Position numbers and translations under genes: made by a program
The notes under the pieces: generated by a model
Database searches by the model: none
Told to the model about the DNA's origin: nothing
What the model saw: only the letters and a program-made list of their open reading frames with translations
NCBI RefSeq assembly: GCF_037975245.1
Contig: NC_092574.1
Span: 26,148,713 to 26,212,712, forward strand
Direction of reading: 5' to 3'
From: Apostichopus japonicus
Taxonomy: Eukaryota; Echinodermata; Holothuroidea; Aspidochirotida; Stichopodidae
DNA length: 64,000 nucleotides
Shown: in pieces, positions 35,460-49,031 of the stretch
Position numbering within the stretch: position 1 is the first letter of the stretch
How the letters are laid out: every line of letters begins with the position of its first letter

Positions 35460-37400
35460 ATCTGTACAAATTATCATTGGATCAGACGGAGTCAAATCAA
35501 TAGAGATTATTAGATCCGACACGTCTGTACAGATTATCATTAGCTCAGACACGTCTGTACATATTATCATCTGATCAGACGGAGTCACATCAATAGAGAT
35601 TATTAGATCCTATAAGTCTGTAGAGATATCATTAGCTCATACACGTCTGTAAAGATTATCATTAAATCAGACACGCCTGTACAGATTATCATTAGCTCAG
35701 ACACGTCTGTACATATTATCATCTGATCAGACGGAGTCACATCAATAGAGATTATTAGTCCTATAAGTCTGTAGAGATGTCATTAGCTCATACACGTCTG
35801 TAAAGATTATCATCAAATCAGACACGCCTGTACAGATTATCATTAACTCAGACACGTCTGTACTGATTATCATCTGATCAGACGCGTCTGTACAGATTAT
35901 CATTAGCTCAGACACGTCTATACAGATTATCATTAGCTCAGACACGTCTGTACATAGTATCATCTGATCAGACGGAGTCACATCAATAGAGATTATTAGA
36001 TCCTATAAGTCTGTAGAGATGTAATTAGCTCATACACGTCTGTAAAGATTATCATCAAATCAGACACGCCTGTACAGATTATCATTAGCTCAGACACGTC
36101 TGTACATATTATCAACTGATCAGACGGAGTCACATCAATAGAGATTATTAGATCCTATAAGTCTGTAGAGATGTCATTAGCTCATACACGTCTGTAAAGA
36201 TTATCATCAAATCAGACACGCCTGTACAGATTATCATTAGCTCAGACACGTCTGTACTGATTATCATCTGATCAGACGCGTCTGTACATATTATCTTTAG
36301 CTCAGACACGTCTATACAGATTATCATTAGCTCAGACACGTCTGTACATAGTATCATCTGATCAGACGGAGTCACATCAATAGAGATTATTAGTCCTATA
36401 AGTCTGTAGAGATGTCATTAGCTCATACACGTCTGTAAAGATTATCATCAAATCAGACACGCCTGTACAGATTATCATTAACTCAGACACGTCTGTACTG
36501 ATTATCATCTGATCAGACGCGTCTGTACAGATTATCATTAGCTCAGACACGTCTATACAGATTATCATTAGCTCAGACACGTCTGTACATAGTATCATCT
36601 GATCAGACGGAGTCACATCAATAGAGATTATTAGATCCTATAAGTCTGTAGAGATGTAATTAGCTCATACACGTCTGTAAAGATTATCATCAAATCAGAC
36701 ACGCCTGTACAGATTATCATTAGCTCAGACACGTCTGTACATATTATCAACTGATCAGACGGAGTCACATCAATAGAGATTATTAGATCCTATAAGTCTG
36801 TAGAGATGTCATTAGCTCATACACGTCTGTAAAGATTATCATCAAATCAGACACGCCTGTACAGATTATCATTAGCTCAGACACGTCTGTACTGATTATC
36901 ATCTGATCAGACGCGTCTGTACATATTATCTTTAGCTCAGACGCGTCTGTACATTATCATTAGCTCAGACACGTCTGTACAGATTATCATGATCAGACGG
37001 AGTCACATCAATAGAGATTATTAGATCCTATAAGTCTGTAGAGATGTCATTAGCTCATACACGTCTGTAAAGATCATCATTAAATCAGACACGCCTGTAC
37101 AGATTATCATTAGCTCAGACACGTCTTTACTGATTATCATTAGCTCAGACACGTCTTTACAGAGTATCATCTGTTATCATATTCGTTATAATTATTTATG
37201 TTATGATTAGATTATTATCAGACCAGACAAGTGCATATTATCGTTAGATCAGACATGTCTGTACAGATTATCGATGCTGAGACACGTCTGAACAGAATAC
37301 CATTAGAACAGACACGTCTGCACATAATAATATTAGACCAGACACGTCTGAACAGAATACCATTATATCAGACACGTCTGTACATATTATCATGTAATAC
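35460..37400. repeat. 30-bp minisatellite with 635-bp higher-order repeat
   Basis: Units of about 30 bp with a CAGACACGTCTG or CAGACGCGTCTG core (the latter a perfect 12-bp palindrome) followed by TACAGATTATCATTAGCT. Variant units (GACGGAGTCACATCAATAGA, GATCCTATAAGTCTGTAGAG) recur in a fixed order. The block starting near 35742 repeats with a 635-bp offset at 36377, and two sub-blocks of 394 and 241 bp are visible. The order degrades after about 36940. Confidence 0.95.
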
Positions 37401-37555
37401 AAGGACGTCAGGACTATCATTTATCATGTACTATGTTTCCTTAAGTCACATCCGTACAGATTATCATTCATAAGATGAAGGTACGTTCCGATAAACGATA
37501 CAATCTTGTTTTTTATAGGCCTAAGTGTTGCAAATTCGTAGACGTGATTCTCATA

Positions 37556-37590
37556 CAGTGGTTCCCAACCTTTTGGAACACCCTCTTTCC
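37556..37590 (+). mobile_element. possible solo hAT-type terminus
   Basis: CAGTGGTTCCCAACCTTTTG resembles the end of CAGTGGTTC-type hAT elements known from many animals. No matching opposite end or 8-bp duplication was found nearby, so this may be a truncated copy or chance. Confidence 0.25.
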
Positions 37591-37639
37591 CCTGACTCAT
37601 TACTTCTTGTGTCCAATCTGTGTAAAACAATGAAAAGAT

Positions 37640-40080
37640 GAATCCACGTCTTTCAACTTTTTCAATATATATTTTCTGTCAGCAGCAGTGGTATCCGAAC
37701 CCCTTCCATCCTCGCCCCCTCCCCTCCGCCGATACTAAAAATTCCCTCTTGGTGTTAATTTACCCCCATGTTGTGGTCCATTGCGTTAGCTTCTTATTCA
37801 TTGGAATGACCCATTTTCTTGTTACTATTGTTGTTTTGGGGGGAAGTTTTTCGTTGTTGAATTTGTGTTATTTGATAACCCTAATGTGATGTACAAGTCA
37901 CGCATTTGCAGAGAATATAACATTCATTGGTTCCAGATGTACAGTCTATGTTATTCGCGGCTCAGTCATGTATGGAACGGAGGAGGCCAGATATGGTATC
38001 GCAGTATGGTAGTGGTAGCCAATAATACTAGCATGCCTGTAAGCGTAAGCGTAAAACATGTCATGCTTGGCTACAACTAAGATACAAAAAACATCATAGG
38101 AAGTAGTTCTAAACAAAAACCAGACAATCTTTCGAAAAGTTTCATAAATCGTCTTAAAGTACATTTAATTGTTCATGCACATATTTTAACACCAGTGTTA
38201 CACGGTTGACAGTATTTAACAGCAACATAATATTATTTTGTACATTTGTCAAGCACAACATTTGTTCATCTCAAGAAGCTCTTATCATTTGCAAGCGACA
38301 CTCAGTCTCTGACATACTATGCGTCATTTAAAAACTGTAATCTTTACGTAAGCAGTGATTGGAACCAGAATTCTCCCTTAAAAGCTAGACAAATTTAGTT
38401 TGCGTCATCATGTTTTATTAAAAATTTCAGCTGTATTCCTTTAAATTACAAATTTCACATGACCTGGGGCTAACGTGCAGGTGAATTAAGACAACTAGCC
38501 TCTTCTCATCGCTTAAGCGGGCTCGTATTTAACAACATGTTGCCTACAGCTGTAGTTGTATTACAGGGATTAGAACAAATAGTTAGCGTATTACAGAGAG
38601 TTGTGTTTCTTTTAATACTTCGGGGCAGATGGAGAGATTGCACTATACAATTACCAAGGTCAAAATAAAGTCTGATTGAATCAGAGAGGATTGTCATGTT
38701 TTTTCAAGGAAGCGAGTGGGAAAAAAAGTGTGAAATCTCCCTTTCTTACTAATTGAAATATAGAAAAATCACCACAGCTAAAAGGATGTTGGCTTGGATA
38801 TTATCGTTTTGTGTCCTTCGAATGTATGATAAAATGTGTGTTGGTTGGTAAGAATGCACTTGTACAGTGTAAATGAGTGTAGCTTCTCAGTAAGGACTGT
38901 CGCCAACTCATCAATAAGATATTAATAAATTATACTTTTGAAATGGAAAATTCTGCTTATTCAAGGTTGGCTTTGCTTTGCTTTGCTTTGCAATTGACTT
39001 ATCTTGCACTATTAGTGTAAACGTGATACTGCAAAGGTAGTTTTGTAATTGACAAGACCAGACTAGTGTGAATAGGAAAAGTAGAATAGAAAAAACAAAT
39101 ATGTCCTCACAATAACCAAAGGCACTATAGTTATAAAAGGGTAATATTTAAAAGGTTACATCGTTGAAAGTTATGCAAAATAGCTAATCTGCATATTCAT
39201 TCCTTTGGTAACAAAATTAGAGTTTAATCATGTAGGAAATGTAGGCCTATTTGAGATTTTGTTAGTCGGTTACCCAAAATGAACATAAGCACTTTACAAA
39301 CACAAAGGTTACTTCAATGAATGCAATCAGAACAAACCAGTCTGGATGTGTTTTTGTTGCAGCCTAATAAAATACAATCACCAATATTCAAGGTCGTTGA
39401 TAATATCGTGCGAGTGGAGAGTTATCTCTTAAGTGTGAAATTGTGTAAATGGCATGATTAGCTCAGGTTCAGTACAGCTCAAGGAAACAACATAAAGTGA
39501 GTTGATGAAGTTACACGTAGGTCAACAAATACAATGTGTTACTTAAACTGACACCCAGGAAAGTGCACCCTCTAAGACATTTATTTAATTCTTCGGAATA
39601 AAAGTTTCCTTGTCATTTGATAATGTTATAGTTCTGCTCTAATCAATATTCATAAATAATTTAATACAAGCAAGACTCTGAAAGTGGATTACGTTTCTAG
39701 GTAATTTATTAGGAGACCTGGTCTTAAAACCTTCTTTCCAGCTTTGCTTACAAAGGAATGCCCTTTGTGGAAGGCGTAATACGTACAACGCAAGTGATAG
39801 AGTTAGGAATTTTCACGTGCCAACTCTATCCACAAACGAATACTATAAGACTTGGGTTCGATAAATCTGTGTGGAACAAAGTACAACGACAAGAAATATT
39901 TTGATGAAAGAAAAACCCATATAACTTATGTTGACAGAAGGACTTACTTGTCATTCAAGCTTAAATAAATGATTGCGTTAGCTGTCATATAAATTGATTT
40001 ATGTCATACTTAAAGAACAGGGTAGTTTCAATGGAATTATTCCCCTGCTTCACAAGATATATAGCAAACTGATCCAGACA
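37640..40080. other. no gene recognised
   Basis: AT-rich sequence with a short (TTTGC)n run at about 38973-38992. No coding or mobile-element signature is recognised. Confidence 0.4.
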
Positions 40081-40089
40081 TAACACTGA

Positions 40090-40123
40090 TATAGTATAGT
40101 ATACAATAGTATCGTATAGTATA

Positions 40124-40162
<39 letters not shown>
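40090..40162. repeat. (TATAG)n / (TA)n microsatellite
   Basis: Irregular ATAGTATAGTA words followed by about 17 TA units. Confidence 0.9.
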
Positions 40163-40166
<4 letters not shown>

Positions 40167-42640
40167 ACTTCTGAGTGATGTTAATTTATGATTAACAGAG
40201 AAGTGGCGTTGAGCATGGTGGTCAAGAGCATGGCTAGTTTACTGTAATCTTATAAGCACACTTAAAGCAAGTGGTGTTTTCGTTCATTTCTTAAAATTTC
40301 CAAACATTTTCACCACCCATCAAATTTCTACAAGTAGCTATAGTTCTGTGCCAACATCATGATGTATTTTGTCCTATTCTTAAAGATGGCATTTGCATTT
40401 AATTGTCATTTAAAGTAGATGCCAATATAATTCCATATTTGCATTTACAAAGCAGATAAAAACAAGCTAGGATGTGTATCTATACATCAAATGTGCGGTA
40501 GGCTAGAGTTAATCAGTGGATGTTTTTCTTGTAACTTATATACGTTTTGTTACCTTAATGCAACAAGCAACTGCTTTAAGTTGATATTTTATTGCCTCTT
40601 TCAATGCCAATTCGTATTTTCATTTTGTTAAAGAGATGTATTCGCTGGCAGAATAAATGATTGAATTTTCTGCCGCAACAGAATTGAAATTCATTTCCTA
40701 TGGCATGTTTTATTGGAAATTTAAATGATGATTTGAAGTTAAGTGTTATGTTTACTATTGTGTACTTTGATAGCTAACGCGGAGTACACGCATTCAATAG
40801 GTATATGACGTCAGTAACTCCTGCTTTGAAATTTGTTTGTTATGTAAAGTCATGTACCCAAGGAAGAGGATCAATTTCCATAAAAATTCATGATCATAAC
40901 GCTTGTTCTTCGGACCATATTTTTACATACTGTACTAACAAAATTTCAAGAAGTATCAGACAAATATAGTGAACAAGCCAATAATTTCGTATTGTGTAAC
41001 GAACAAAGAGAAATCACTTTACCTACACAAATCGGAAAAAAATGACACAAATTGAGTTATTGAATAGGAAACCTAGGATTTTGGGTGCTTGGAAAGGGAG
41101 AGAGAGGTAGAGAGATATGGGAGAGAGGTTAGTGAGAGGAAGGCTTAGGGAGGGGCGGGTGGGGGTGGGAGGGGAAGGGGGTCATTATCAGTACATGAGG
41201 GGAATGACAGATTAGTAGCAATGGAGGTTAGTGCAAATTCCATCGAGAAGCTGTTGTATGATCAATGCCTCGACTATCGTTTCAGTCAGACAAATATACC
41301 GCTGTGACTAATTCAGTGTAATCGATATAATAGAACAACTTGAAGCAGGTTAGGCAGGCCGAGGAACTTTTCTGTTATTTTATCAGTCCAGTTATCAGTC
41401 GTCGTGAGAAACGGATGTAAACCTTCACCTTCGTTTAGTTTCAGTGATGATTCAAATCTTCCTGGAAGGTCCTCCAGAACTATGTCGTTCTGTATGTAGC
41501 TATAACTGTTGCATGCGTCAAGAATGATTTCGTTCTGTTATAAACCACACACTACCGACTTGTTTTGGCCCTAATGAGACGGGTCAATCATTGTGACAAA
41601 TGGACAGCACGTCGCAATAAATAAGTAGAGTATGTAGGATGAAGTAATATATATGAGGTATAGACCAGGGGGAAAAACGTAGAATGATATGCTCCGTTTG
41701 GCGTCGAAGTGCTATGTTTTGATCATGACGTCTTGACGTCTGAATGAAAACATTAGATTGGGTATTTTATGAACTAGAAGTCAAAGGTCTAAAATCAACC
41801 AATGAACGCATTTCTTATATAGAACTAGAAAAGAACATATTTCAGCTTTACAAAGAAAAAAGAGTTTTTTTTCGTTACTGTTGTTCTAGATTTTTCTTCT
41901 AGTCAAAATAACATTTCTTTCCCTTTAAGCTTCTGGCAACATCATTGCATTCAATTTTAACCTTCTAAATCGAGAGAGCGAAGTAGGCTAGGCACTTATC
42001 GTATAACCTATTCTAGATCAATTGAATTCACTTCTGTTTCTTAACTGAAGGGCACGTGTCACAGTACGACCTTTTTTTATAACAATTTAATTCTCGTTAT
42101 ACATTTAACCGTTCCCGTTTAACAATATTGAAGGCGTTTTTCATGTAAATGTTGTTAGCAGAATAGAAGGAGACAGCCCAGAGACAGAGACAGAGAGAGA
42201 TAAATCTTAAAAATACGACTCAAGATTCGAAGTGATGCCAATCTCTGGAAAATTTAATACGTTAACATGAAAGAGTATCTTTCAGTGCGTGAGTATTATT
42301 AAATGCTAGATGCATGATGCACGTAAACGAACAAAAAATACCCCACGGGAGCAACTCGATTCCTCTAACCAAGGAGAGAGACAAGTGGCCTAACTTTTTG
42401 TTCCCTTTAGAGATACATTTGTTAAATACAAAGGAAACAAAATAATGAATCCTCAGATATAATCCTTTTCACAGGCAGGTTTTAAATATTTTGTTGTTAG
42501 GAATTACTCTTAAGTGACAGAGGAGAATATAGCTTGACGTGTTTATGAAATTAGGAGCTAGAGTTACTTGTCTGTTATTCGAGAAAACTGAAACCCCATA
42601 ATCTCAAAAATGTTATAGGATGCACAATATGTGAGGCTAT
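40163..42640. other. no gene recognised
   Basis: Mostly unique AT-rich sequence with a purine-rich G tract at 41092-41185 (AGAGAG and GGGGTGGGAGGGG words). Confidence 0.4.
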
Positions 42641-42646
42641 ATATCA

Positions 42647-42712
42647 GGTACGATATACATGGGTATATATATATATACGATATACATGGGTATATATATA
42701 TATATATACATG

Positions 42713-42778
<66 letters not shown>
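42647..42778. repeat. (TA)n with CGATATACATGGG duplications
   Basis: The word GATATACATGGGTATATA occurs twice, with a related third ACATGGG, before a pure TA tract of about 60 bases. Confidence 0.9.
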
Positions 42779-42779
<1 letters not shown>

Positions 42780-45700
42780 TTCTTTACATATTATACATAT
42801 ATTTATACACATATATACAAATTGTTCATGTACTTTTATACACGTTTATGATGGTCAGCGCCAACCAAACATGAATCTATAACTCGATAACTCTTGATTG
42901 TCGTTAGTAGTTTATATTCTATTAATCATGCGTGTTTCAGTCGCAAAGTAGAAGATTATAACGTATTCGAATGAAAGCTTTGACAAACACAAACCTAGTA
43001 CTTTTGACGCAGCTGCTACTAGATCGTAAGAGAGCACATCATCATAAACACATCGGACAAGAAAGTTCCCTTCGATGTCCACGGCAGCCTCTTTCCTGCA
43101 TGAAGATAAAGAAACACAGAAATACGAAACTTTTTGACGACTGGAACATTAAGATTGAAGAAGTTTATAAAAACATTATTGAAATATAAAGTAGGGGAAT
43201 ATTTACATACTCTTCATCACGCTTACTAAGTTAAATTATATTTTAACTGAACACAAAAATTGATATTTGTTATGCAAAATCAGAATATTTACCAAAAATA
43301 GTGTTCGTTTGGGTAGATTATCAATTTTTAATAATTTTCATGTATAATCTACCCTTTGCTATTGTGAAAGGACTGACTAACATTACAATAATGCAACTAA
43401 AATTACCATAAAGGAGTATACGCTGTGCTATAAAAAGGGACTTCTTTTACAATTGACGATTCTCATAAACTTAAAAATAATTACTACGTCTGAATATTTC
43501 TAAAGTATGTAAGGTAATTCCGGGAGCAGGATAGGGAAAAATAATATAACATTATTTCAAAATACTGAGAATTTATTGGGTTCCTCCAATTACACAGAAC
43601 ATTTATCTAAAACTCTATGTATTTTATTGACTTTTGGTTTATCCTGTGACGAATGCATTAAACCCACATCAGCAAAAGTTTTACATATGTATATAGCAGT
43701 TATATGTCCTGTTTTAATTAAAGTTTCTTCCAGTTTTATATATATGCTTGTATCCCTAAACAGAAATCCATGAAAACATATCAATAAGAAATAGAAAATC
43801 CAAATATTAAAAACTAAGGAAAACCAAGAAAGGAAATAAGATTCAAATATACTATTTTCGAGGGTTTGCTCTGTCAATGATGTGCAGAGAATCAAGGTAT
43901 ACCCATAGAAATCATGATATAAAAATTGACCCTTTTCTTTTACATTTTCTCTTGGATATACATTATCTATCCTGTTCGTTCTTTTTATCAATTATGCCTT
44001 TCGTTTCTGCCGAAGTCATTTGTCTAAAAGCTGCCTCCCGCTGTAGATAACGATGTTATTATCACATAAACTGTCGGAGTAGCTGGTCACGGCTTGGCTT
44101 CGGAAAAGCCAGTAATCGGGTTAACGAATCACTTTTGTTGATTTAACTTAACGCACATATTTATTTCATCGTGAATTAAATTTATCAAAGAAAGTGTTTG
44201 ACCTTCAAGGGAGAGAGGGGGGAGAGGGAGAGAGGCAATTATCTCCAGAGATATACAGATTCATGGCAGGAACAGAAAATAGGTTATAACTTATAAAAAG
44301 GGGATGCGGGTGTTTTTTTTTTTGTCTTCTCGCCATGATAGACAATTCGTCTAGAGATACCTTGAATATCTCAAAACATCGGTGAAAAATATTGTTTTGG
44401 TGGATATAATTTGCTGAAACAGCAATCAATTCGATTGCTTAGAGTAATATTTTTATTACAGGTAATTGTGGTTTTTGACGAAATGAATCGAGGGTAAGAT
44501 TTGAAGAAGTTGATTGCGGTTAATAAGACTAGAAGATGACTTTTACTACAATCAGAGAAAAACATCATCAAAGAGAAAATATGTATGAGTAAAAAAGAAA
44601 TGCAATTACGAATGTTTACAAAATAAAAACTAACATGAATAATTCCTATGCATATATGCAGCTGCGTGAAAGTTTGTTTGTTCAATTGGCAAATAATCGG
44701 ATCCAAAAATGTCAGGCAGTGTTTGATGTTGTCTTCTTATGCAGCTGTTATTAATTTTAATTTTGCTTGGGTGTTTTTTTTTTAAATATTCCAGATGTAT
44801 TCACACATCTGCTCGAAATGCGTCATGTATCTCACCTAAAATTACTTCTAACGTGTATAATAAAATTAACCTTTGACACGTCTTCTTCTGATAGCACGAG
44901 GGATCATCTGCATCATATCTTATAGTAATTGGTTGCATTCATATAAACGTATCACACTTTCCATTATGCTTTCGTTTTAAAATATGTGTTGAATATACTG
45001 TGAGAGTATTAACGTTTTTTTTGTAATCTTGTCGGAAAGGTAAACAGTATGACCTGATAGTATTTCCTAAAATAGAAACGTCATTAAAAAAATATATACA
45101 AGTCAATAAAACAAGTTTATACGGCCAAATACATTAAAGACATGTTATATTAAAGGTACGGTTAGTCCTGTATTTGTTAAAAAAAACCTCTGTTAAAATG
45201 CAGCAATCTTTATCGAGATTGAAACTCTCTACATTTATTCAACCAAAACAGATGACGATATTATTTCTATGCTCAGGCGTAGCTAATACCAATCAAGTAC
45301 AACCCTACATGTAAACGTATCTAGATGCTAGCACATGATTGCACTTTATGCAACAACAAAAAAACACAAAAATCAGGTCAGAATAAACAAAGAACCTACA
45401 GAATTACGTCACCTTGACGTCATAAGATGAGTATAAGGATTAAAGCAATATTGATGGGAATAATTGTACAAGTTCATTATCACATTATAGCATAGTCTGC
45501 ATATTTGAAAGCAATCATCATTATTTTCATCTTGCGACTGATTTTCTTGAATATGTGCGAGTATTTACAATTTGTAGATTGCACAAATTTGAAAACTTAG
45601 TAAAAACTTTATTTCACATATGGATCAATAAACTGTTTTGTGGTATTAAGCTGTAACGTTTAATTATACAGGCATGTGCTTATGTAATGATACAGTCGGT

Positions 45701-48700
45701 GTGTTCCCAATTAAAAAACAAAAAACAAACACGCAAAACACAAAACCCCCCGAAAAGTCATGAATGGAGATTTCCTTACGTATTCACTAACGTTGATAAT
45801 GTTTCCTTTACGAAAACAAATACAAACCAGTTAAAAATAGATGAATCAATACAATTCTGTCCATCAATATGATGGAAAGGTTTTATTTCATAGTATTAAC
45901 GTCATTCTTTTAGGTATTTATTGATTAAATATTAGCAGAGGAAGAAATACGACAGTTCAAAGTCAATATTGTTTGCAACTATTATATTTGCTTTATAGAA
46001 ATTTCTGGTACACAATTCGTTCGATTGTGTTTCACTATCAAAACTGTTGTCCCAATTGTAAAAGTAATTTGATTACTTTTGTTTGTTGTGAGTTAATATA
46101 AAACAATACTAACATGTTAAGTAGGGCTATGCCTTTTTGCGCGTAGTAAAGTTAAGATGACACGTGTTTTTTTCTTTTTTTCTGCATGCGTAAATTGGAA
46201 CATTATGCTTGCGCTGATGTTAGCATTTAGTCAAATAAACGGGGTGCGTGTTTTACGCCAATTATTTCATAAGGGGTATAGGGAATGGATCGAAGGCTTG
46301 TTTAAGGACATCTGAATGTATTATTTAATGAAAATCAGTGTACTTCATCCCAAATACATGCATAGACAAATTATTATCAAAATATACAAAATATGTTTTA
46401 CGAAACATTCTATTTTAGTTAATTTATAATTTGTTTTCATTAGACAAGTGAACATCATGTATTCTTTAACTCAGTACTGATGGTACACTAATAGCCAATT
46501 ATATCCAATCAGGGTACTTAACATTGACTTTAATACTTTCCCCATGTTTACGTTTTTTCGACTCTTACCAGGGAGTGCCCTTATTTGCCGGGGAAGAAAA
46601 GGATGCCGCTCATGGTTGGGACTATGTAACCAGGCCTGGATGTGTTATAACATCTCTGATGGCAAGTAAGCGTTTCAAGTTTCCAACTTGAAGATTTCAT
46701 ACTACCAATACCTTAAAGTGCCAATAATGGACTCACCCGTCGGTTTCTTATCGTTTAATGAGCCCAATAAATGGATTAATTATCGATTGATTAGAAAACC
46801 GATATGAACTATATACTGAACAATGAATCAGCTTTTACGAGTTTACTTTCTATACTGACCAGTATGAAACTGATTAAATAGGCTATAATTTGTAACTTTA
46901 TTACCATTGATAGTAACATTATTGGGTTCATATGCTGACCAGCGTATCGGATGACTTAAAATAATACTTTAAAACGTTAATTAACATTGATCATATAGCA
47001 CTGTAATGGAGCAAAGTATGAAAATATTGGTTGAACCGTGGAGCTGCCATTTAAATCCGTTCTATGACACCCTTTTCACTTTTTTTTGGTCACATTTAAT
47101 TTTTATTTTTGCACCTGTTATCAAACCGTGTGTTGTCTTTCAAAGTACAATGCAAAGTCCTTGAAATCATTTATGATATTGTATATCTTAATGATCCGCG
47201 TTACATACATAACCACTTCACTTTACATACTTGATTATTTAAAAAAAAAAATGAGCTTAGAATCTCCTGAGTGGAAACAATGCAAACTCTAGACAGCCGT
47301 TGTCCAAATAAGCGACTCCCAAATCATCACGTTGTGCTTTGTATTAAAAGTAGGTTTGTGATACGTGTAGGGCTGTTTATCGTGGTTTTCTTCCATTCAC
47401 AACAAACTCTGTAACTCAGTGTCTATATATACATCTATATCTATACATACATCATGTCACAGAGAAAATCGGAGCATGAATCAATTGAAACACACAACTA
47501 TAGCACGTGCAATATTACTAACGCTTTTATTTTAGTCTGTTAAAAGATCCAGCTGCCCTGGAATTCTCGCTTGGATTAATGTGCAAGTTGATGTGTATGA
47601 AATAAGTGGTGCAGAAATGGTATCACTTGTAACAAAACAAAACAAACAAGAAAAGAAGAGTAAGAATAATAAAAAAGATTAGGTCAAGAATAAGAGAGGA
47701 ATGGGTAGCATCTTGTATGATGAGATGAATTTGCTATAAGATTGGACATTTTATTAAAAAAAATCCCCCGGGGAGGGTAGGAAAAGTATAAATAGATAAT
47801 GTTTATGTGTGGGTAGTCTGATTGAGCCTATTGGATATAGAATGTACTTAAATATAAAATATCCCTCCAGGCATGAAAATTGAAATGCGTTAACATTAAT
47901 ACCTGTGTTCCGGTGGGAATGAAATACACATATATTTCACCTTTTTGAATATTTAATTCATCTGTAATCAATATCATTGCATTGTATTTTGAATTATTTT
48001 AATTGTTTCAATTGAAATAATGATCTCATCAAACCTATCTTTCATGTTTTACCAACAAGTAAAGTCTCATGGTTTTATCTTTGCTGGTATTATATTTAAA
48101 TGTGAACAAAAAGAATAATATTTTACGAAATGCAGTATTTCTATTCAATTGACTAAGTGATCCGTTTCCTATGTTTCGTAGAGTATAAAATTATCAATAC
48201 CAGATCGAATCTAGCCAATGGATTTTCTTTTTTGTTGTGTTTAGACGGACCGGATGATTTGGTGAAGAGGTTGTGAATGTCAATGACTAACTAAAAGCCT
48301 TGTCCAATCGCCTGTGTTTCCCTAACAGCTAATTTTATTATGGTCGTTGCTACGGTATCAGTAATAGATTAAATACACAAAGGAAGGGAGGGACGAGAAA
48401 CATCAAACTGTTTATCGTAAGTGAAACAGGTGATATGCGATGACAAAATAACGTAAACGAAAGATGATATCTGTGAAGGTATACTCGATAGACTATATCT
48501 GGTTTAGATCAACTGACGAGAGAAATGAACACATTGGTCTAACAAACAGTCGTATGTTTAAAATATGCATCACGTGACGTTGATCTATAGAGTGAACAAA
48601 ACTCTGATTATCAGTACAGTCGTAAAATAAATAGATAAAAACAGAACAAGGAAATAGAAAATTCGAATGATGTTCGAAAATGTTTCTTATACACCTTATT

Positions 48701-48929
48701 ATATAACTCGGATTCTTACTTTCTGTATACATATCATAATGGGTTTATAATGTGGAATAAATTACGCTTAGGTCTACAGTAACATGTCTATAGCAACATA
48801 CAAGTGACTTTGAAGAGAAGTTTTATTTGGTATTCTTGTTTTCGATGACAATTTGTACATCTAATTCTGAATTGACGATGTCCGTACAGTGTTATGTATA
48901 TACTATTATGGATGGTCTTATATAGGATT
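42779..48929. other. no gene recognised
   Basis: About 6 kb of AT-rich sequence. I saw no tandem array, transposon terminus or protein similarity here. Confidence 0.4.
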
Positions 48930-49031
48930 CGGATAATCCACGGTCAGGATGAAAGGTGTCCGGATAATCCAAGATCAGGATGAACCGTGTCCGGATAATC
49001 CAAGATCAGGATGAAAGGTGTCCGGATAATC
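48930..49031. repeat. 31-bp tandem repeat, 3.3 copies
   Basis: Units begin CGGATAATCC at 48930, 48961 and 48992 and contain TCAGGATGAA; a fourth partial unit starts at 49023. Confidence 0.92.

Noticed and set aside
35460-37400. CRISPR-like array
   Set aside because: The spacers are themselves repeated variant units, there are no cas genes, and the context is an animal genome; it is a minisatellite.
43590-43991. Minus-strand 133-codon ORF
   Set aside because: AT-rich, hydrophobic by composition and unrecognised; length is within chance for this base content.
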